Shown: positions 43,280 through 54,902 of the stretch, piece after piece
Numbering within the stretch: the stretch's first letter is position 1
How the letters are laid out: each line of letters begins with the position of its first letter
From: Megaustenia siamemsis
Taxonomy: Eukaryota > Mollusca > Gastropoda > Stylommatophora > Ariophantidae
Assembly: GCA_032433765.1 (NCBI GenBank)
Contig: JAVIAB010000051.1
Location: 146,428,568-146,492,567 of the forward strand
Length of the DNA stretch: 64,000 nt
Reading direction: 5' to 3'
Notes under the pieces: generated by a model
Told to the model about the DNA's origin: nothing
The model's database searches: none
Seen by the model: the letters and a program-made list of their open reading frames with translations, nothing else
Position numbers and translations under genes: made by a program

Positions 43280-44786
43280 ATCAAAGTTGTATATAGCTGC
43301 AAAGTTATATAGAGCTACAAAGTTATATAGAGCTACAAAGTTATATAGAGCTACAAAGTTATATAGAGCTACAAAGTTATATAGAGCTACAAAGTTATAT
43401 AGAGCTACAAAGTTATATAGAGCTACAAAGTTATATAGAGCTACAAAGTTATATAGAGCTACAAAGTTATATAGAGCTACAAAGTTATATAGAGCTGCAA
43501 AGTTGTATAGAGCTACAAAGTTATATAGAGCTACAAAGTTATATTGAGCTACAAAGTTGTATAGAGCTACAAAGTTATATAGAGCTGCAAAGTTGTATAG
43601 AGCTACAAAGTTATATAGAGCTACAAAGTTATATAGAGCTACAAAGTTATAAAGAGCTACAAAGTTATATAGAGCTACAAAGTTATATAGAGCTACAAAG
43701 TTATATAGAGCTACAAAGTTGAATAGAGCTGCAAAGTTATATAGAGCTACAAAGTTATATAGAGCTACAAAGTTATATAGAGCTACAAAGTTATATAGAG
43801 CTGCAAAGTTGTATAGAGCTACAAAGTTATATAGAGCTACAAAGTTATATAGAGCTACAAAGTTATATAGAGCTACAAAGTTATATAGAGCTACAAAGCT
43901 GCATAGAACTACAAAGTTGTATAGAGCTACACGGTTGTATAGAGCTACAAAGTTATATAGAGCTAAAAAGTTGTATAGAGCTACAAAGTTGTATAGAGCT
44001 ACAAAGCTGCAAAGAACTACAAAGTTGTATAGAGCTACAAAGTTATATAGAGCTACAAAGTTATATAGAGCTACAAAGTTGTATAGAGCTACAAGGTTGT
44101 ATAGAGCTACAAGGTTGTATAGAGCTACAAGGTTGTATAGAGCTACAAGGTTGTATAGAGCTACAAGGTTGTATAGAGCTACAAAGTTATATAGAGCTAC
44201 AAAGCTGCATAGAGCTGCCATGTTGTATAGAGATACAAAGTTGTATAGAGCTACAAAGTTGTACAGAGATACAAAGTTGTATGGAGCTACAAAGTTGTAT
44301 AGTGCAACAAAGTTGTATAGAGATACAAAGTTGTATAGAGCTACACGGTTGTATAGAGCTACAAAGTTGTATAGAGCTACAAACTTGTATAGAGCTGCAC
44401 AGTTATATAGAGTTACAAAGTTGTATAGAGCTACAAAGTTGTATAGAGCTACAAAGTTGTATAGAGGTACAAAGTTATATAGAGCTACAAAGTTTTATTG
44501 AAATACACAACTGTATAGAGATACATAGTTGTATAGACATACAAAGCTGTATAGAGATACAAAGTTGTATACAGATACACAGTTGTACTGAGCTACAAAG
44601 CTGTATAGAGCTGAAAAGTTGTATAAAGCTAAAAAGCTGTATGAAGCTGCAAAGATGTGTAGAGCTGTAAAACTGTACTGTGCTACAAAGCTGTAAAGAA
44701 CTACCAAGTTGTATTTAACTGCAAAGCTGTATTGAGCTATAAAGCTGTATTGAGTTACAAATATATATATAGAGCTACAACGAAAC
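43280..44786. repeat. 18-bp minisatellite, about 84 units (ATKLYR array)
   Basis: Unit GAGCTACAAAGTTATATA. Six codons per unit give open frames of up to 328 codons on the minus strand (VALYNF) and 260 on the plus strand (ATKLYR). TTATAT units dominate to about 43880 and TTGTAT units after it, with growing divergence toward the right end. It joins LINE B directly at 44787. Confidence 0.95.
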
Positions 44787-45485
44787 TCTAGGACTGAAGA
44801 TTAATAGAGATAAGACCAACATTATGAGAATTAATGCAGTTGGCAATAACCAAATAAAATTAGGAGAAATACCTCTACTAGACGTACAATCTTACATATA
44901 TCTGGAGAGTAATATAGATAAAGAGGGAGGAACAGAAAATGATACCAAAATAAGGATATTAAAAGCAAGAGAAGCTTTTGTTGCAGTGGGAAACATATGG
45001 AAATCCAAAGAAATTAGGTTAAATACAAAAATAAAAATTTTCAACTCAAATGTTAAGTCGGTCCTATTATATGGCTGTAAAACATGGAGAACAACAAAAC
45101 TGACAATCACAAAGATACAGACTTTCATTAATGGATGCTTACGCAGAATAAAAGGATGGAAATGGCAGGACAAAATCACTAACTTAGAATTATGGAAATG
45201 TACCGTTCAAATACCAGTGGATAAAGAGATACAGCGAAGACAATGGCGCTGGATAGGACACACACTATGGAAGCCAACTGAGAGTATTATACAACAGGCC
45301 CTTATTTGGAATCCTCAGGGGAAAAGACAAAGAGGAAGAAAAAGGAATTCTTCGAGAAGACAGATAGAAGCAGAGATGAAGATGATGGGGAAGCCATGGA
45401 ATGATCTTGAAATAGTGGCAAAAAACACGACTTGGAAAGTGTTTGTTGAAGACCTATGCTCCACTGGGAGCTAAAAAGGTAGAAG
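44787..45485 (+). mobile_element. LINE family B, C-terminal third with a 216-codon open frame
   Basis: Frame 44824-45474 encodes LGLKINRDKTNIMRI-type sequence just after the palm, YIYLESNIDKEGG, ILKAREAFVAVGNIWKSKEI, LLYGCKTWRTTK, NGCLRRIKGWKWQDKITN and WRWIGHTLWK. It ends EDLCSTGS and stop. The order and spacing are those of the segment after the reverse-transcriptase domain in RTE/Jockey-like LINEs. There is no catalytic YxDD box, since the copy is 5'-truncated, but the surviving frame has no stop, making it the youngest-looking LINE coding piece here. The boundary with the 18-bp array is abrupt. Confidence 0.88.
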
Positions 45486-45813
45486 AAGAAAACAAAAACT
45501 TGAGACAACAGTCAAATTCATCACAAGTATCTTTGTTAACAAGAAATCTTCAACACAAACAAGAAGAATAAGACAGACTAGAAATATAGAAAGCAGAAAG
45601 TCAACGAGAAATAAACACTAAGAAAGAAACAATGCATAGAGAAGGCAATCATGAAAGATCAAATAAATGAAGTGAGAAATATGGAGGAAAGATTCCTAAG
45701 AAGATCTGAAAAGAAAGAGATAGAAGACAGATAAAGAGATAAAAACAGGAGAAGACAGCCGGAGATGGTGACTTTCAAAGATGGCATTAAAATACGAAAA
45801 AAACTCCAACTGT
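45486..45813. other. no recognised feature
   Basis: A/G-rich sequence following the LINE B stop. It may be its 3' untranslated region, but no terminus is visible. Confidence 0.45.
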
Positions 45814-46095
45814 TATAGAATAGACAAAAAAAAAAAAAAAAGAGCCCCGTCACGCCAAGTGGCTTATAGGGAATTTGGTTTTAGTGACCATAAATTTTAC
45901 AGACCTTCGGCACATGATTTTTGGGGTAATGTGGTCGGTATTACGCCCGTGCTGCTTTGCTTTCCCAGAAAAAATTCGTTACCCATTAAAGGCTGGGTGA
46001 ACAAGGAAGCCGTCATTTGGGATCGAACCCTACCTCTTGTCCTTTGTAGTCCAGTTCACTAGCCGCTGAGCTAGCGGCTCCCTATAGAATAGACA
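45814..46095 (-). mobile_element. SINE family 1, full length with 13-bp target duplication
   Basis: TATAGAATAGACA at 45814-45826 and 46083-46095 brackets 45827-46082. The minus-strand head is GGGAGCCGCTAGCTCAG and the B box lies in GTAGGGTTCGATCCC. The body is complete with a 16-bp A tail on the minus strand's complement. The duplication is perfect. Confidence 0.95.
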
Positions 46096-46225
46096 GGTTG
46101 ACAACAAAAACTGGCATGACACAATAACAATTAATTTATTCATGACTTTTCTCTCAATATATTAGGTGTGCGTGGGAGAGAGAAACGGACAGTCTGTGAG
46201 AGGAATGAAACAGAACATGTGTGGA

Positions 46226-46362
46226 GGAAAGAAACTCTGAATGTGTGTGGGAGAGGGAAATGAATGTGTGTGGGTGAAGGAAATTGAAAATGTGTGAGGG
46301 ATAAGGAAATTAAAAGTGTGTGGGAGAAGGAAATTGAAAGTGTGTGGGAGAAATGTGAATAT
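46226..46362. repeat. GTGTGTGGGAGAAGGAAATT imperfect repeat
   Basis: Five or six imperfect units of about 24-28 bp around GTGTGTGGGAGAAGGAAATT. Confidence 0.75.
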
Positions 46363-46436
46363 ATTGATATTGTATTTGGTTGGCTTGTGAATTGGGAGTT
46401 GGAAAGGGGAGTGGTGGGGGGGGGAGGGCATGTGCT

Positions 46437-47743
46437 AAACTGAGGTGGTTAAGTCGCTTGTACTGGTGGCAATGTCTGGTGGGCGTGTTGTGGTATGTAA
46501 TCGTTGTGTAGTCTGTAGACTTGTCGTGGTCTGTTGGCGTTTTGTCGTCTGTAGGCGTTTTGTAGTCTGTAGGCGTTTTGTAGTCTGTAGACCTTTTGTA
46601 GTCTGTTGGCGTTTTGTCGTCTGTAGGCGTTTTGTCGTCTGTAGACGTTTTGTAGTCTGTAGACCTTTTGTAGTCTGTAGACGTTTTGTAGTCTGTAGGC
46701 GTTTTGTAGTCTGTAGACCTTTTGTAGTCTGTTGGCGTTTTGTCGTCTGTAGGCGTTTTGTCGTCTGTAGACGTTTGTAGTCTGTAGACCTTTTGTAGTC
46801 TGTAGACGTTTGTAGTCTGTAGGCGATTTGTAGTCTGTAGACCTTTTGTAGTCTGTAGACCTTTGTAGTCTGTAGGCGTTTTGTAGTCTGTAGACCTTTT
46901 GTAGTCTGTAGGCGTTTTGTAGTCTGTAGACCTTTTGTAGTCTGTTGGCGTTTTGTAGTCTGTAGGCGTTTTGTCGTCTGTAGACCTTTTGTAGTCTGTA
47001 GACCTTTTGTAGTCTGTAGACGTTTTGTAGTCTGTAGACCTTTTGTAGTCTGTAGACGTTTTGTAGTCTGTAGACGTTTTGTAGTCTGTAGACCTTTTGT
47101 AGTCTGTAGACGTTTTGTAATCTGTAGACCTTTTGTAGTCTGTAGACGTTTTGTAGTCTGTAGGCGTTTTGTAGTATGTAGACCTTTTGTAGTCTGTAGA
47201 CGTTTTGTAGTCTGTAGAACTTTTGTAGTCTGTAGACGTTTTGTTGTCTGTAGACCTTTTGTAGTCTGTAGACCTTTTGTAGTCTGTAGACGTTTTGTTG
47301 TCTGTAGACCTTTTGTAGTCTGTAGACCTTTTGTAGTCTGTAGTCGTTTTGTTGTCTGTAGACCTTTTGTAGTCTGTAGACGTTTTGTAGTCTGTAGACG
47401 TTTTGTAGTCTGTAGACCTTTTGTAGTCTGTAGACGTTTTGTAGTCTGTAGACGTTTTGTAGTCTGTAGACCTTTTGTAGTCTGTAGACGTTTTGTTGTC
47501 TGTAGACTTTTGTAGTCTGTAGACCTTTTGTAGTCTGTAGACGTTTTGTTGTCTGTAGACCTTTTGTAGTCTGTAGACCTTTTGTAGTCTGTAGTCGTTT
47601 TGTAGTCTGTAGACCTTTTGTAGTCTGTAGACGTTTTGTAGTCTGTAGACGTTTTGTAGTCTGTAGACGTTTTGTAGTCTGTAGACCTTTTGTAGTCTGT
47701 AGACCTTTTGTAGTCTGTAGACGTTTTGTAGTCTGTAGACATG
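46437..47743. repeat. 18-bp minisatellite, about 72 units (TDYKxS array)
   Basis: Unit GTAGTCTGTAGACCTTTT with variants GACGTTTT and GGCGTTTT. Several units are one base short and shift the frame, yet minus-strand frames remain open for 505 and 435 codons because all three frames of the unit lack stops. Repeats read YRLQKV, TDYKRS or LQTTKG. The single-base length changes argue against coding constraint. Confidence 0.95.
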
Positions 47744-47821
47744 GTTTGTGTATGTAAGGGCGAGTACTCTATGTGAAGTGGTTATATATGTGCATAGATA
47801 AATAAGCAAATATATACATTC

Positions 47822-47930
47822 AGACATTCATACATACATACATTAATACGTGCATACATACATACATTAATACATACATACATACATACATACATAAATT
47901 AATGCATACATGCATACATACATACATACA

Positions 47931-47964
<34 letters not shown>

Positions 47965-48073
47965 CATACATACATACATACATACATACATACATACATA
48001 CATACATACATACATACATACATACATACATACATACATACTACATACATACATTAATACATATACATATACA
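47822..48073. repeat. (CATA)n microsatellite
   Basis: About 250 bp of CATA tetranucleotide repeat with interspersed ATTAATA. A further CATA block (48678-48718) follows the LINE F copy. Confidence 0.95.
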
Positions 48074-48199
48074 TACAGACTCTAAACTTTCCCACAACTG
48101 GTACATGATCACTATTGCAATCTGCCCCTGGTCTAGTTTTCACACACACCAGAATGGCTCAGGTAAAAGCAGCTTTCTAAAAAATGAGTAAGATACTAT

Positions 48200-48677
48200 G
48201 CAATTCATTTTTGACAATAGAAACAAGAAAAAGAGTTCTTAAATGTTGTGTTAGGTCTTAACATATGGATGCGAATCATGGACAATAGGACAACAGACAA
48301 GAAAATCATTCTGTAGTTGGAGTCTGTAGAAATGTGGTTTTACAGAAGAATGTTGAGAGTACCATGGACAGCTAAGAAGAGTAATGAAGATATTCTGAGA
48401 GAGGTTAAAGCAAAAAGAGAACTAATTTCTCAATATTAGGAAGAAATAATCATCATTTTTGGGCTATGTAATGAGAAGAGAACAACTGGAATATATTGTA
48501 ACAACTGGAAAAATTGTGGGACGAAGAGATAGAGGAAGCAAAGAGAAAAAATAATAGACAGCTTAAGAGAATGGCTTGGCAGAAGGTCAACAACAGAAGT
48601 GATAAATAGCTGCCGAGATCGAAAGTTGTGGAGAGACATGATCACCTACACCAGTAGGCCCGGTACTTGATGATGAT
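48200..48677 (+). mobile_element. LINE family F 3' fragment
   Basis: Encodes LTYGCESWTIGQQTRKSF, FYRRMLRVPWTAKKSNEDIL, HFWAM..REQLEYIVTTGKI and the RDMITYTSRPGT end, over three frames, with GAT repeats that run straight into CATA repeats. It is similar in extent to 39894-40371. Confidence 0.88.
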
Positions 48678-48687
48678 GATACATACA

Positions 48688-48718
<31 letters not shown>

Positions 48719-48719
<1 letters not shown>

Positions 48720-49364
48720 CCAAAATAAATATTTAAATATATGAACGTGCATTTTGAATTATCTTATATATATATATATGTATACGAATATGTGTTCATG
48801 TAATTTTATAAATCTGTGTTTGCTTGTGTATGTGTGTGTGTGTGTGTGTGCTATTTGTCTCTTGGTTTGTATCCACATTTGTTCAACATTCAGGGTAGCT
48901 ACTGAAAACAATAAAAATAAATTCATTCCCTGATCAATTTGACAGACAACCTTCGGGACCGTCAGAAATGCAACGTGATCTATTCTACTAAATAACAAGT
49001 CATTTTCTTTGATTTTTTTTCTTTTCAAACAGAGTTTATTTTGAATATTTCCTTTTGCTATGAACAGAGATTCGCTTGTCTATTTTGGTCTGTGTACTTT
49101 AAGTCTTTCAGGTCTGCAGCATCGATTATCGGTCTTTATCTATTGACTGTACTCGCATGTGGCTGCTGTGAAGTGATGAATGAAAGCTCATTGCTGCTGG
49201 TACCATTCAGATGTTGACTTGGAACAAAGACAGAATGCCTTCAGCACAGTTTTCACTTCTAAAAATAGTTTTAATTCTGAGTGAAATAGCGCGCGCGCGT
49301 GTATGTGTATGTGTGTGTGTGTTTTTTTTTTTTAATTAGTTAACGAATATTAAAACATATAGAA
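48719..49364. other. no gene; TA, TG and CG/TG microsatellites
   Basis: TA at 48767-48780, TG at 48826-48850, CGCG/TGTG at 49290-49322, and poly-T. The remainder is anonymous. Confidence 0.6.
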
Positions 49365-49527
49365 ACAAGAGTAAAAGATGAATGTGCACCTTTGCTGCAC
49401 GGAATTATCATTGATTACACAATGAATGAATGTTGCATGGGCAATAATGGCATTAACCAGCACAATGAGCATTAAGTGGGTGATCTTAATTTTGCGGATG
49501 ATAGAGTGCTTCTAACTGACCATATCA
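49365..49527 (+). mobile_element. reverse-transcriptase palm fragment
   Basis: Encodes CAPLLHGIIIDYTMNECC, then (after one stop) GDLNFADDRVLLTD. This is the SPLLF..ID to FADD region of a LINE reverse transcriptase with both catalytic Asp codons still present. It abuts head-on with the antisense family C copy at 49528. Confidence 0.75.
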
Positions 49528-50055
49528 ACTTCTTCTATCCTTCCTCTGCTGCCGTTGGCGTCGAGGGGAGAATCAATCTGCGATTCTTTGCTCTTCTGTT
49601 GGCCTCTTCTGGTGTTATCCCTCCTTGTGATTCTAGTATTCCCTTTATCCATCTCTTTCTCGGTCTTCCTCTTAATCTGGCGTTTTCGTAGCGTTTATTT
49701 AAGGCACTTTGAGTCATTGTTAGTTCTTTTTGTCTTGTTATGTGACCGAACCAATTTATCTGTTGTTTCTTTATGTATTCGATGGCTGGTTCAATTTCGA
49801 GTTTCTTCCTCAGGTCAGTGTTTCTTACTCTGTCCCTTAAGCTGTTTCCTGTCATTATTTTGACACATTTCATTTCGGTGGTTGTTATCTTTCTTATTGT
49901 TCTAGAGTCCAGAGTCCAATTCTGGCACTGATAGCACAGAGGTGGTAGAAAAATTGATTTGTATATCGCCCTTTTTGCTTCCGTAGTTATTGCTTTGTTT
50001 TTCAATAGTGTTGATACTTGGCCTATAACTTGGCATGCTTTGTTACACCTTATAT
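49528..50055 (-). mobile_element. LINE family C, 156-codon open frame
   Basis: The minus-strand frame 50005-49535 encodes AKRAIYKSIFLPPLCYQCQN, MKCVKIMTGNSLRDRVRNTD, EYIKKQQINWFGHITRQKEL and RPRKRWIKGILESQGG, ending in NRRLILPSTPTAAEEG. This is the post-reverse-transcriptase segment of family C. The frame lacks internal stops. It is the reference copy for the shorter family C tails in this window. Confidence 0.88.
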
Positions 50056-50212
50056 CTATCTTATATCCATATCAACAAGCTGTAAAATATCACAGATACT
50101 GTATCATCCACGGCGGATAGAATAGGGCTTGAAGTCAACAGAGATAAAACAAAAATAAGGAAACATACAAATACCTCGGAGAGCGGTATATTTATCTAAA
50201 TCGTCAGGCGTT

Positions 50213-50393
50213 GAAAAAGTAGACCACCACGTTTAGTTTGGTAGTAATATAGATTATGAAGATGTAACAAATGATGAGTGAAGAGATCAGAAGTATGATA
50301 TCAAAAGTAGACCACAATGTTTAGTTTGGTAGTAATATAGATTATGAAGATGTAACAAATGATGAGTGAAGAGATCAGAAGTATGATATCAAA
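50213..50393. repeat. 87-bp tandem doublet
   Basis: AAAAGTAGACCACCACGTTT at 50216 and AAAAGTAGACCACAATGTTT at 50303 begin two nearly identical 87-bp copies containing TTAGTTTGGTAGTAATATAG. Confidence 0.9.
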
Positions 50394-50431
50394 AGCAATA
50401 TTAATTTTAAAAAAAAACATCTACACAAAAT

Positions 50432-50905
50432 ATCATCATTATCACGTGCCATACCGGTTGGCGTAGGCGATCATGTCCTTCCACAACCTTCTATCTACTG
50501 TGCCTCTTATCAGTTGTGTTGTTGACTGTTTTCCATGCCACAACACCAAGCTATCTAGTATTTTCTCTCTTTGTCGTCCGCAATCTCTCTTTCCATTTAT
50601 TTTGCCAGTTGTAACCAATTATTCCAACTTTACTCTTCTCATGATGTGCCCGAAAAATGTTGATTGTTTCTTTCTGATGTTTTTTGTATGCTGCCTTTTT
50701 GTGTTGGCCTCTTTGAGAATTCCCTCATTGCTCTTTTTAGTTGTCCGGGGAACTTTCAACATTCTTCTGAGAAATCCCATTTCTGTAGCCTCTAATCGTC
50801 TTTTCATGTGTTTGTCTACTGTCCATGATTCGCTTCCATAGGTCAGAATTGGTTCTATATAGCACTGATGAACTCTCTTTTTTCTCACTTCTATTGACAT
50901 AGAAA
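50432..50905 (-). mobile_element. LINE family F 3' fragment, antisense
   Basis: On the minus strand a 93-codon frame encodes KRVHQCYIEPILTYGSESWT, MKRRLEATEMGFLRRMLKVP and KQSTFFGHIMRR. The F tail and GAT-complement end at about 50432. Confidence 0.88.
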
Positions 50906-51029
50906 ATGGAACAAAGAAGGATAAAATATGGAAGTAAAAAATACCATACGTTCCCTACAAATGTTCGTTGGGGTGGAAGGGGTGTGGGGTGCTTGTCAGT
51001 GATGCTGATTATTCTAGTCTCTGGCGCAC

Positions 51030-51262
51030 ATCGTTAGATCATACATCGCCATCTACAGAAGCAAGCTTAAAAGGCTGAAAGGGAAACTCCAAAGTACTCT
51101 TACTACAGTGACGTTTTCAGCCATAGAAACTATAGACTGTTGACGTCATTCTACCCATAACCACCCCTGCTCGCAAAGCTGAAAACGTCACGGTAGTTGC
51201 GGTCTTTGTGGGGTTCTCCTTTCTGCTCTCGGGGCTTACTGTTATAGACGGCGATGGTTAAT
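51030..51262. mobile_element. palindromic MITE-like unit 3
   Basis: The left terminus CATCGCCATCTACAGAAGCA is matched by the reverse complement of the right terminus (TTACTGTTATAGACGGCGATG region). The core pairs GTGACGTTTTCAGCC with GCTGAAAACGTCAC, as in units 1 and 2 at 11.3-11.7 kb. Confidence 0.7.
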
Positions 51263-51796
51263 ACCTCGTCATTTCAGCACTACTCTGTAAATAGTTACGC
51301 CCTATAGTCGGTGTTAATGCGCAATTTATGCATTTCTTGGAAAGCCTAACGCCCCTCATTCCCACGAAATGACGTCAGTGTTGGAGTTTCTTTCAAAAAG
51401 TTTAAGTGAAACATTTCGCGTTCATCTGCTGAGTTCATCCTGCAATCCTTGATTTAGAGTGCGTTCACCACGCTTGCGCTCGATGTTTCCAGCTCATCTC
51501 GCGTGGATTTATTCAGCAGCGCGCACGAGTTTTTCCTTAACGAGAACTGCAATATCTGGTGCATTGTTCTGCCAGTTTAGTTAGTGTGCAGACATAGATT
51601 ACGAGGTTGTGGTTAAGTTCTCCGGCGTGTCTAATGTCTAGTGTTTGTATCTCATTGACGTACAACAGAGTAGTAGGAATTGTATTATAACAGAACTAAT
51701 TTGCTTCTGTACTAAAATAGTGTCTGCAATCTGCCGAATGGAGAACTAGTTTAAGCGATTCTGTTTGAGACTTTGGATTCATTGTTTGCTGCAGTA
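51263..51796. other. no recognised feature
   Basis: Unique-looking sequence. No open frame or repeat could be supported. Confidence 0.5.
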
Positions 51797-53065
51797 GAGA
51801 TAATGCAACCAACGAAGCTGAAGCTGTTGAACGATAAAGCTATTGCACTAGAGATAATTCAACCAACGTAGCTGAAGCTGTTGAACGATAAAGTTATTGC
51901 ACTAGAGATAATTCAACCAACGAAGCTGAAGCTGTTGAACGATAAAGTTATTGCACTAGAGATAATTCAACCAACGAAGCTGAAGCTGTTGAACGATAAA
52001 GTTATTGCACTAGAGATAATGCAACCAACGTAGCTGAAGCTGTTGAACGATAAAGTTATTGCACTAGAGATAATTCAACCAACGTAGCTGAAGCTGTTGA
52101 ACGATAAAGTTATTGCACTAGAGATAATTCAACCAACGAACCTGAAGCTGTTGAACGATAAAGCTATTGCACTAGAGATAATTCAACCAACGTAGCTGAA
52201 GCTGTTGAACGATAAAGTTATTGCACTAGAGATAATTCAACCAACGTAGCTGAAGCTGTTGAACGATAAAGTTATTGCACTAGAGATAATTCAACCAACG
52301 TAGCTGAAGCTGTTGAACGATAACATTATTGCACCCTAGATAATTCAACCAACGTAGCTGAAGCTGTTGAACGATAAAGTTATTGCACTAGAGATAATGC
52401 AACCAACGTAGCTGAACGATAAAGTTATTGCACAAGAGATAATGCAACCAACGTAGCTGAACAATAAAGTTAGTGCACTAGAGATAATGCAACCAACGTA
52501 GCTGAACGATAAAGTTATTGCACTAGAGATAATGCAAACAACGTAGCTGAACGATAAAGTTATTGCACTAGAGATAATTCAACCAACGTAGCTGAACGAT
52601 AAAGTTATTGCACTAGAGATAATTCAACCCTCGAAGCTGAAGCTGTTGAACGATAAAGTTATTGCACTAGAGATAATTCAACCAACGAAGCTGAACGATA
52701 AAGTTATTGCACTAGAGATAATTCAACCAACGAAGCTGAAGCTGTTGAACGATAAAGTTATTGCACTAGAGATAATTCAACCAACGTAGCTGAAGCTGTT
52801 GAACGATAAAGTTATTGCACTAGAGATAATTCAACCAACGTAGCTGAAGCTGTTGAACGATAAAGTTATTGCACTAGAGATAATTCAACCAACGTAGCTG
52901 AAGCTGTTGAACGATACAGTTATTGCACTAGAGATAATTCAACCAACGTAGCTGAAGCTGTTGAACGATACAGTTATTGCACTAGAGATAATTCAACCAA
53001 CGAAGGTGAAGCTGTTGAACGATAAAGTTATTGCACTAGAGATAATTCAACCAACGAAGCCAAAG
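51797..53065. repeat. 54-bp minisatellite with 45-bp subfamily, about 24 units
   Basis: Full unit GCTGAAGCTGTTGAACGATA, then AAGTTATTGCACTAGAGATA and ATTCAACCAACGTA. A 45-bp form lacks GCTGTTGAA and is clustered at 52390-52610, which suggests local amplification of one deleted unit. Confidence 0.95.
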
Positions 53066-54215
53066 TTCTCGACCCGTAAAATACGCTTGTTCTTGACTTT
53101 GATATCTTGGTCCTGGTACTGCACTCATTGAGAAGACAAAAGCATATTTTCAGTAATGTAGTCTTTATGTTGCTGGTAAATCCAAACCTAGCGGGAACTG
53201 AAGAAAATATACTCATAATGGATGTATTTATATGAAGGCTTTACGGTTATGGTACAGTGGTGAACGATGACCAGTTTTGATACAGTTATTGTCTTGAGCG
53301 ACATGATAGGACTACACCAGGGCCTACACATCACATCATCAGAGATGGACTGGAAATGTGCTAGCAAGGCAGATCAATGTCTACCAGAGAAGCTGTTTAA
53401 TGATGGAATGTGAAAAGGCAGAAGATCACATGATGGACAATAGAAAAATATCGAACACACTAAAGAGTGCATTGTTGGTAATGTCTCAGAACGACGGGGC
53501 GAGACTGTCGGTGTACGGCAACTTATGAGAGGAAACAAATTATTAAAATGACGTCATCCTGATACAATTAATTAGCAAGCCAAACTTTAGCACAACATTA
53601 TCTAGCTCGACATGTCAACATTCAAGACATCTCATAATCTCAGTGCAGATACCATCTCAGGGCAGGCACAACAGCCATCTAAAACACACTCTGACAGCAA
53701 ACAATGACAGTTTGATTCTCATCGATACCAAAAAAGGTAAGCAGCTCTTCAACGGCCTGAGATTGAAAAGCTCACCGTCTGTTCTGTATTTCTCTCTTCT
53801 TCCCCCCCCCCCCCCTTTCCGGCAACACACACACTATCATCACGACTCAGAAAACCACCCCTGAAACAAAGGAAACAATGGTTTCTGTCACGTCATGAAA
53901 TTGGATCCTAATTTGCCACAAATAAGCGCCTCTAAAAACCTATAATCTGCCTTCCGTGCAAGAGTAAGTCCAAAAAGCAGATGAACAGGCAATATCACAG
54001 AGATCATGCAGCGTTAAGGACTAACAATTGCCAATCCTACACGCTTAACCCAGAACTGAATATCCCAGCGTCACAATATACATGTGGACATATCAAAGAA
54101 GGACAAAACTGGACAAGAAAATTATGTCTTCTGCCAGACATAATGCTTTTGCAATTCCGTTTCGTATTTACACATAATATGAGTGTTTGTAATTTGTGCT
54201 ACAGTTTCTGTATGT
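53066..54215. other. no recognised feature
   Basis: About 1.1 kb of anonymous sequence with a C-run at 53804-53816. Short open frames (up to 78 codons) show no motif. Confidence 0.5.
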
Positions 54216-54514
54216 AAAGGTAAATTACGAGGTATCAGCGTCTTAGCACGCGAGTTTGCACCCATATGTGCTCGGTCGCCTATCCAGAAGTGTTTGGAGA
54301 CTTCTGGATAGTGTCGCTTCAAGCATCGAAACTCACGATTGCGAGGCGACATTCCTCACCTTCCCTGGTACCCATTTCTATAAGTGGCTGGGTCAACAGC
54401 GGGGATATTTTATTTCCAACCACGAGTACAATTCATACTGCTTCCAGCGGGTATCGAGCACTGTAACGTCGGTAGTCCTGTCTGGTGGTTCTCTCCACTA
54501 AGCTACCGATGCCA
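54216..54514 (-). mobile_element. tRNA-derived SINE, family 2, copy 2
   Basis: Collinear with 37897-38214: GTAGCTTAGTGGAGAGAACC (A box) and a B-box region GTGCTCGATACCCG with one substitution. The body has GACCGAGCACATATGGGTGC and ends in TTTACCTTTACA. The direct repeat around its ends is not clear. Confidence 0.85.
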
Positions 54515-54902
54515 TCTTCTATATGTATTTTCTTCTGCTATCTGAGCCTTGACTCGTGTTAACAGCTGCGAATAGAACTATCAACACAATCCTGCAAAAC
54601 TCGCATTTTATTCATTGATCTGTCTAGCCTGTTCTCTCGCTCAAACTGTTTAGCTTTCCTCTCCTGTTCTTAGTCTCTTATTCAATAATTGTGTCAGCTT
54701 TGCTAACAATGAACATTTTTCCCTTCTTCCATTTGTCTTTTTTTTTTTTTAATTATTTAGTTCACTTCCATTCTTCACGCTTATTACATTTGACAACTGG
54801 TTCCCTTTACACACAAAGTGATTGAACTCTTCTTATTTATGTCAGTTTAGCAATAAACTCTTTGTGTTGTCTCTCCCGTCTTTTGGTTCACTTTTGTCTT
54901 TC
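54515..54902. other. no recognised feature
   Basis: T-rich. It includes a T-run at 54738-54750. No gene could be supported. Confidence 0.5.

Noticed and set aside
46310..47827. 505-codon and 435-codon overlapping minus-strand frames
   Set aside because: The 18-bp unit lacks stops in all three minus frames, and single-base unit deletions move the peptide repeat between frames. A real gene would not tolerate this.
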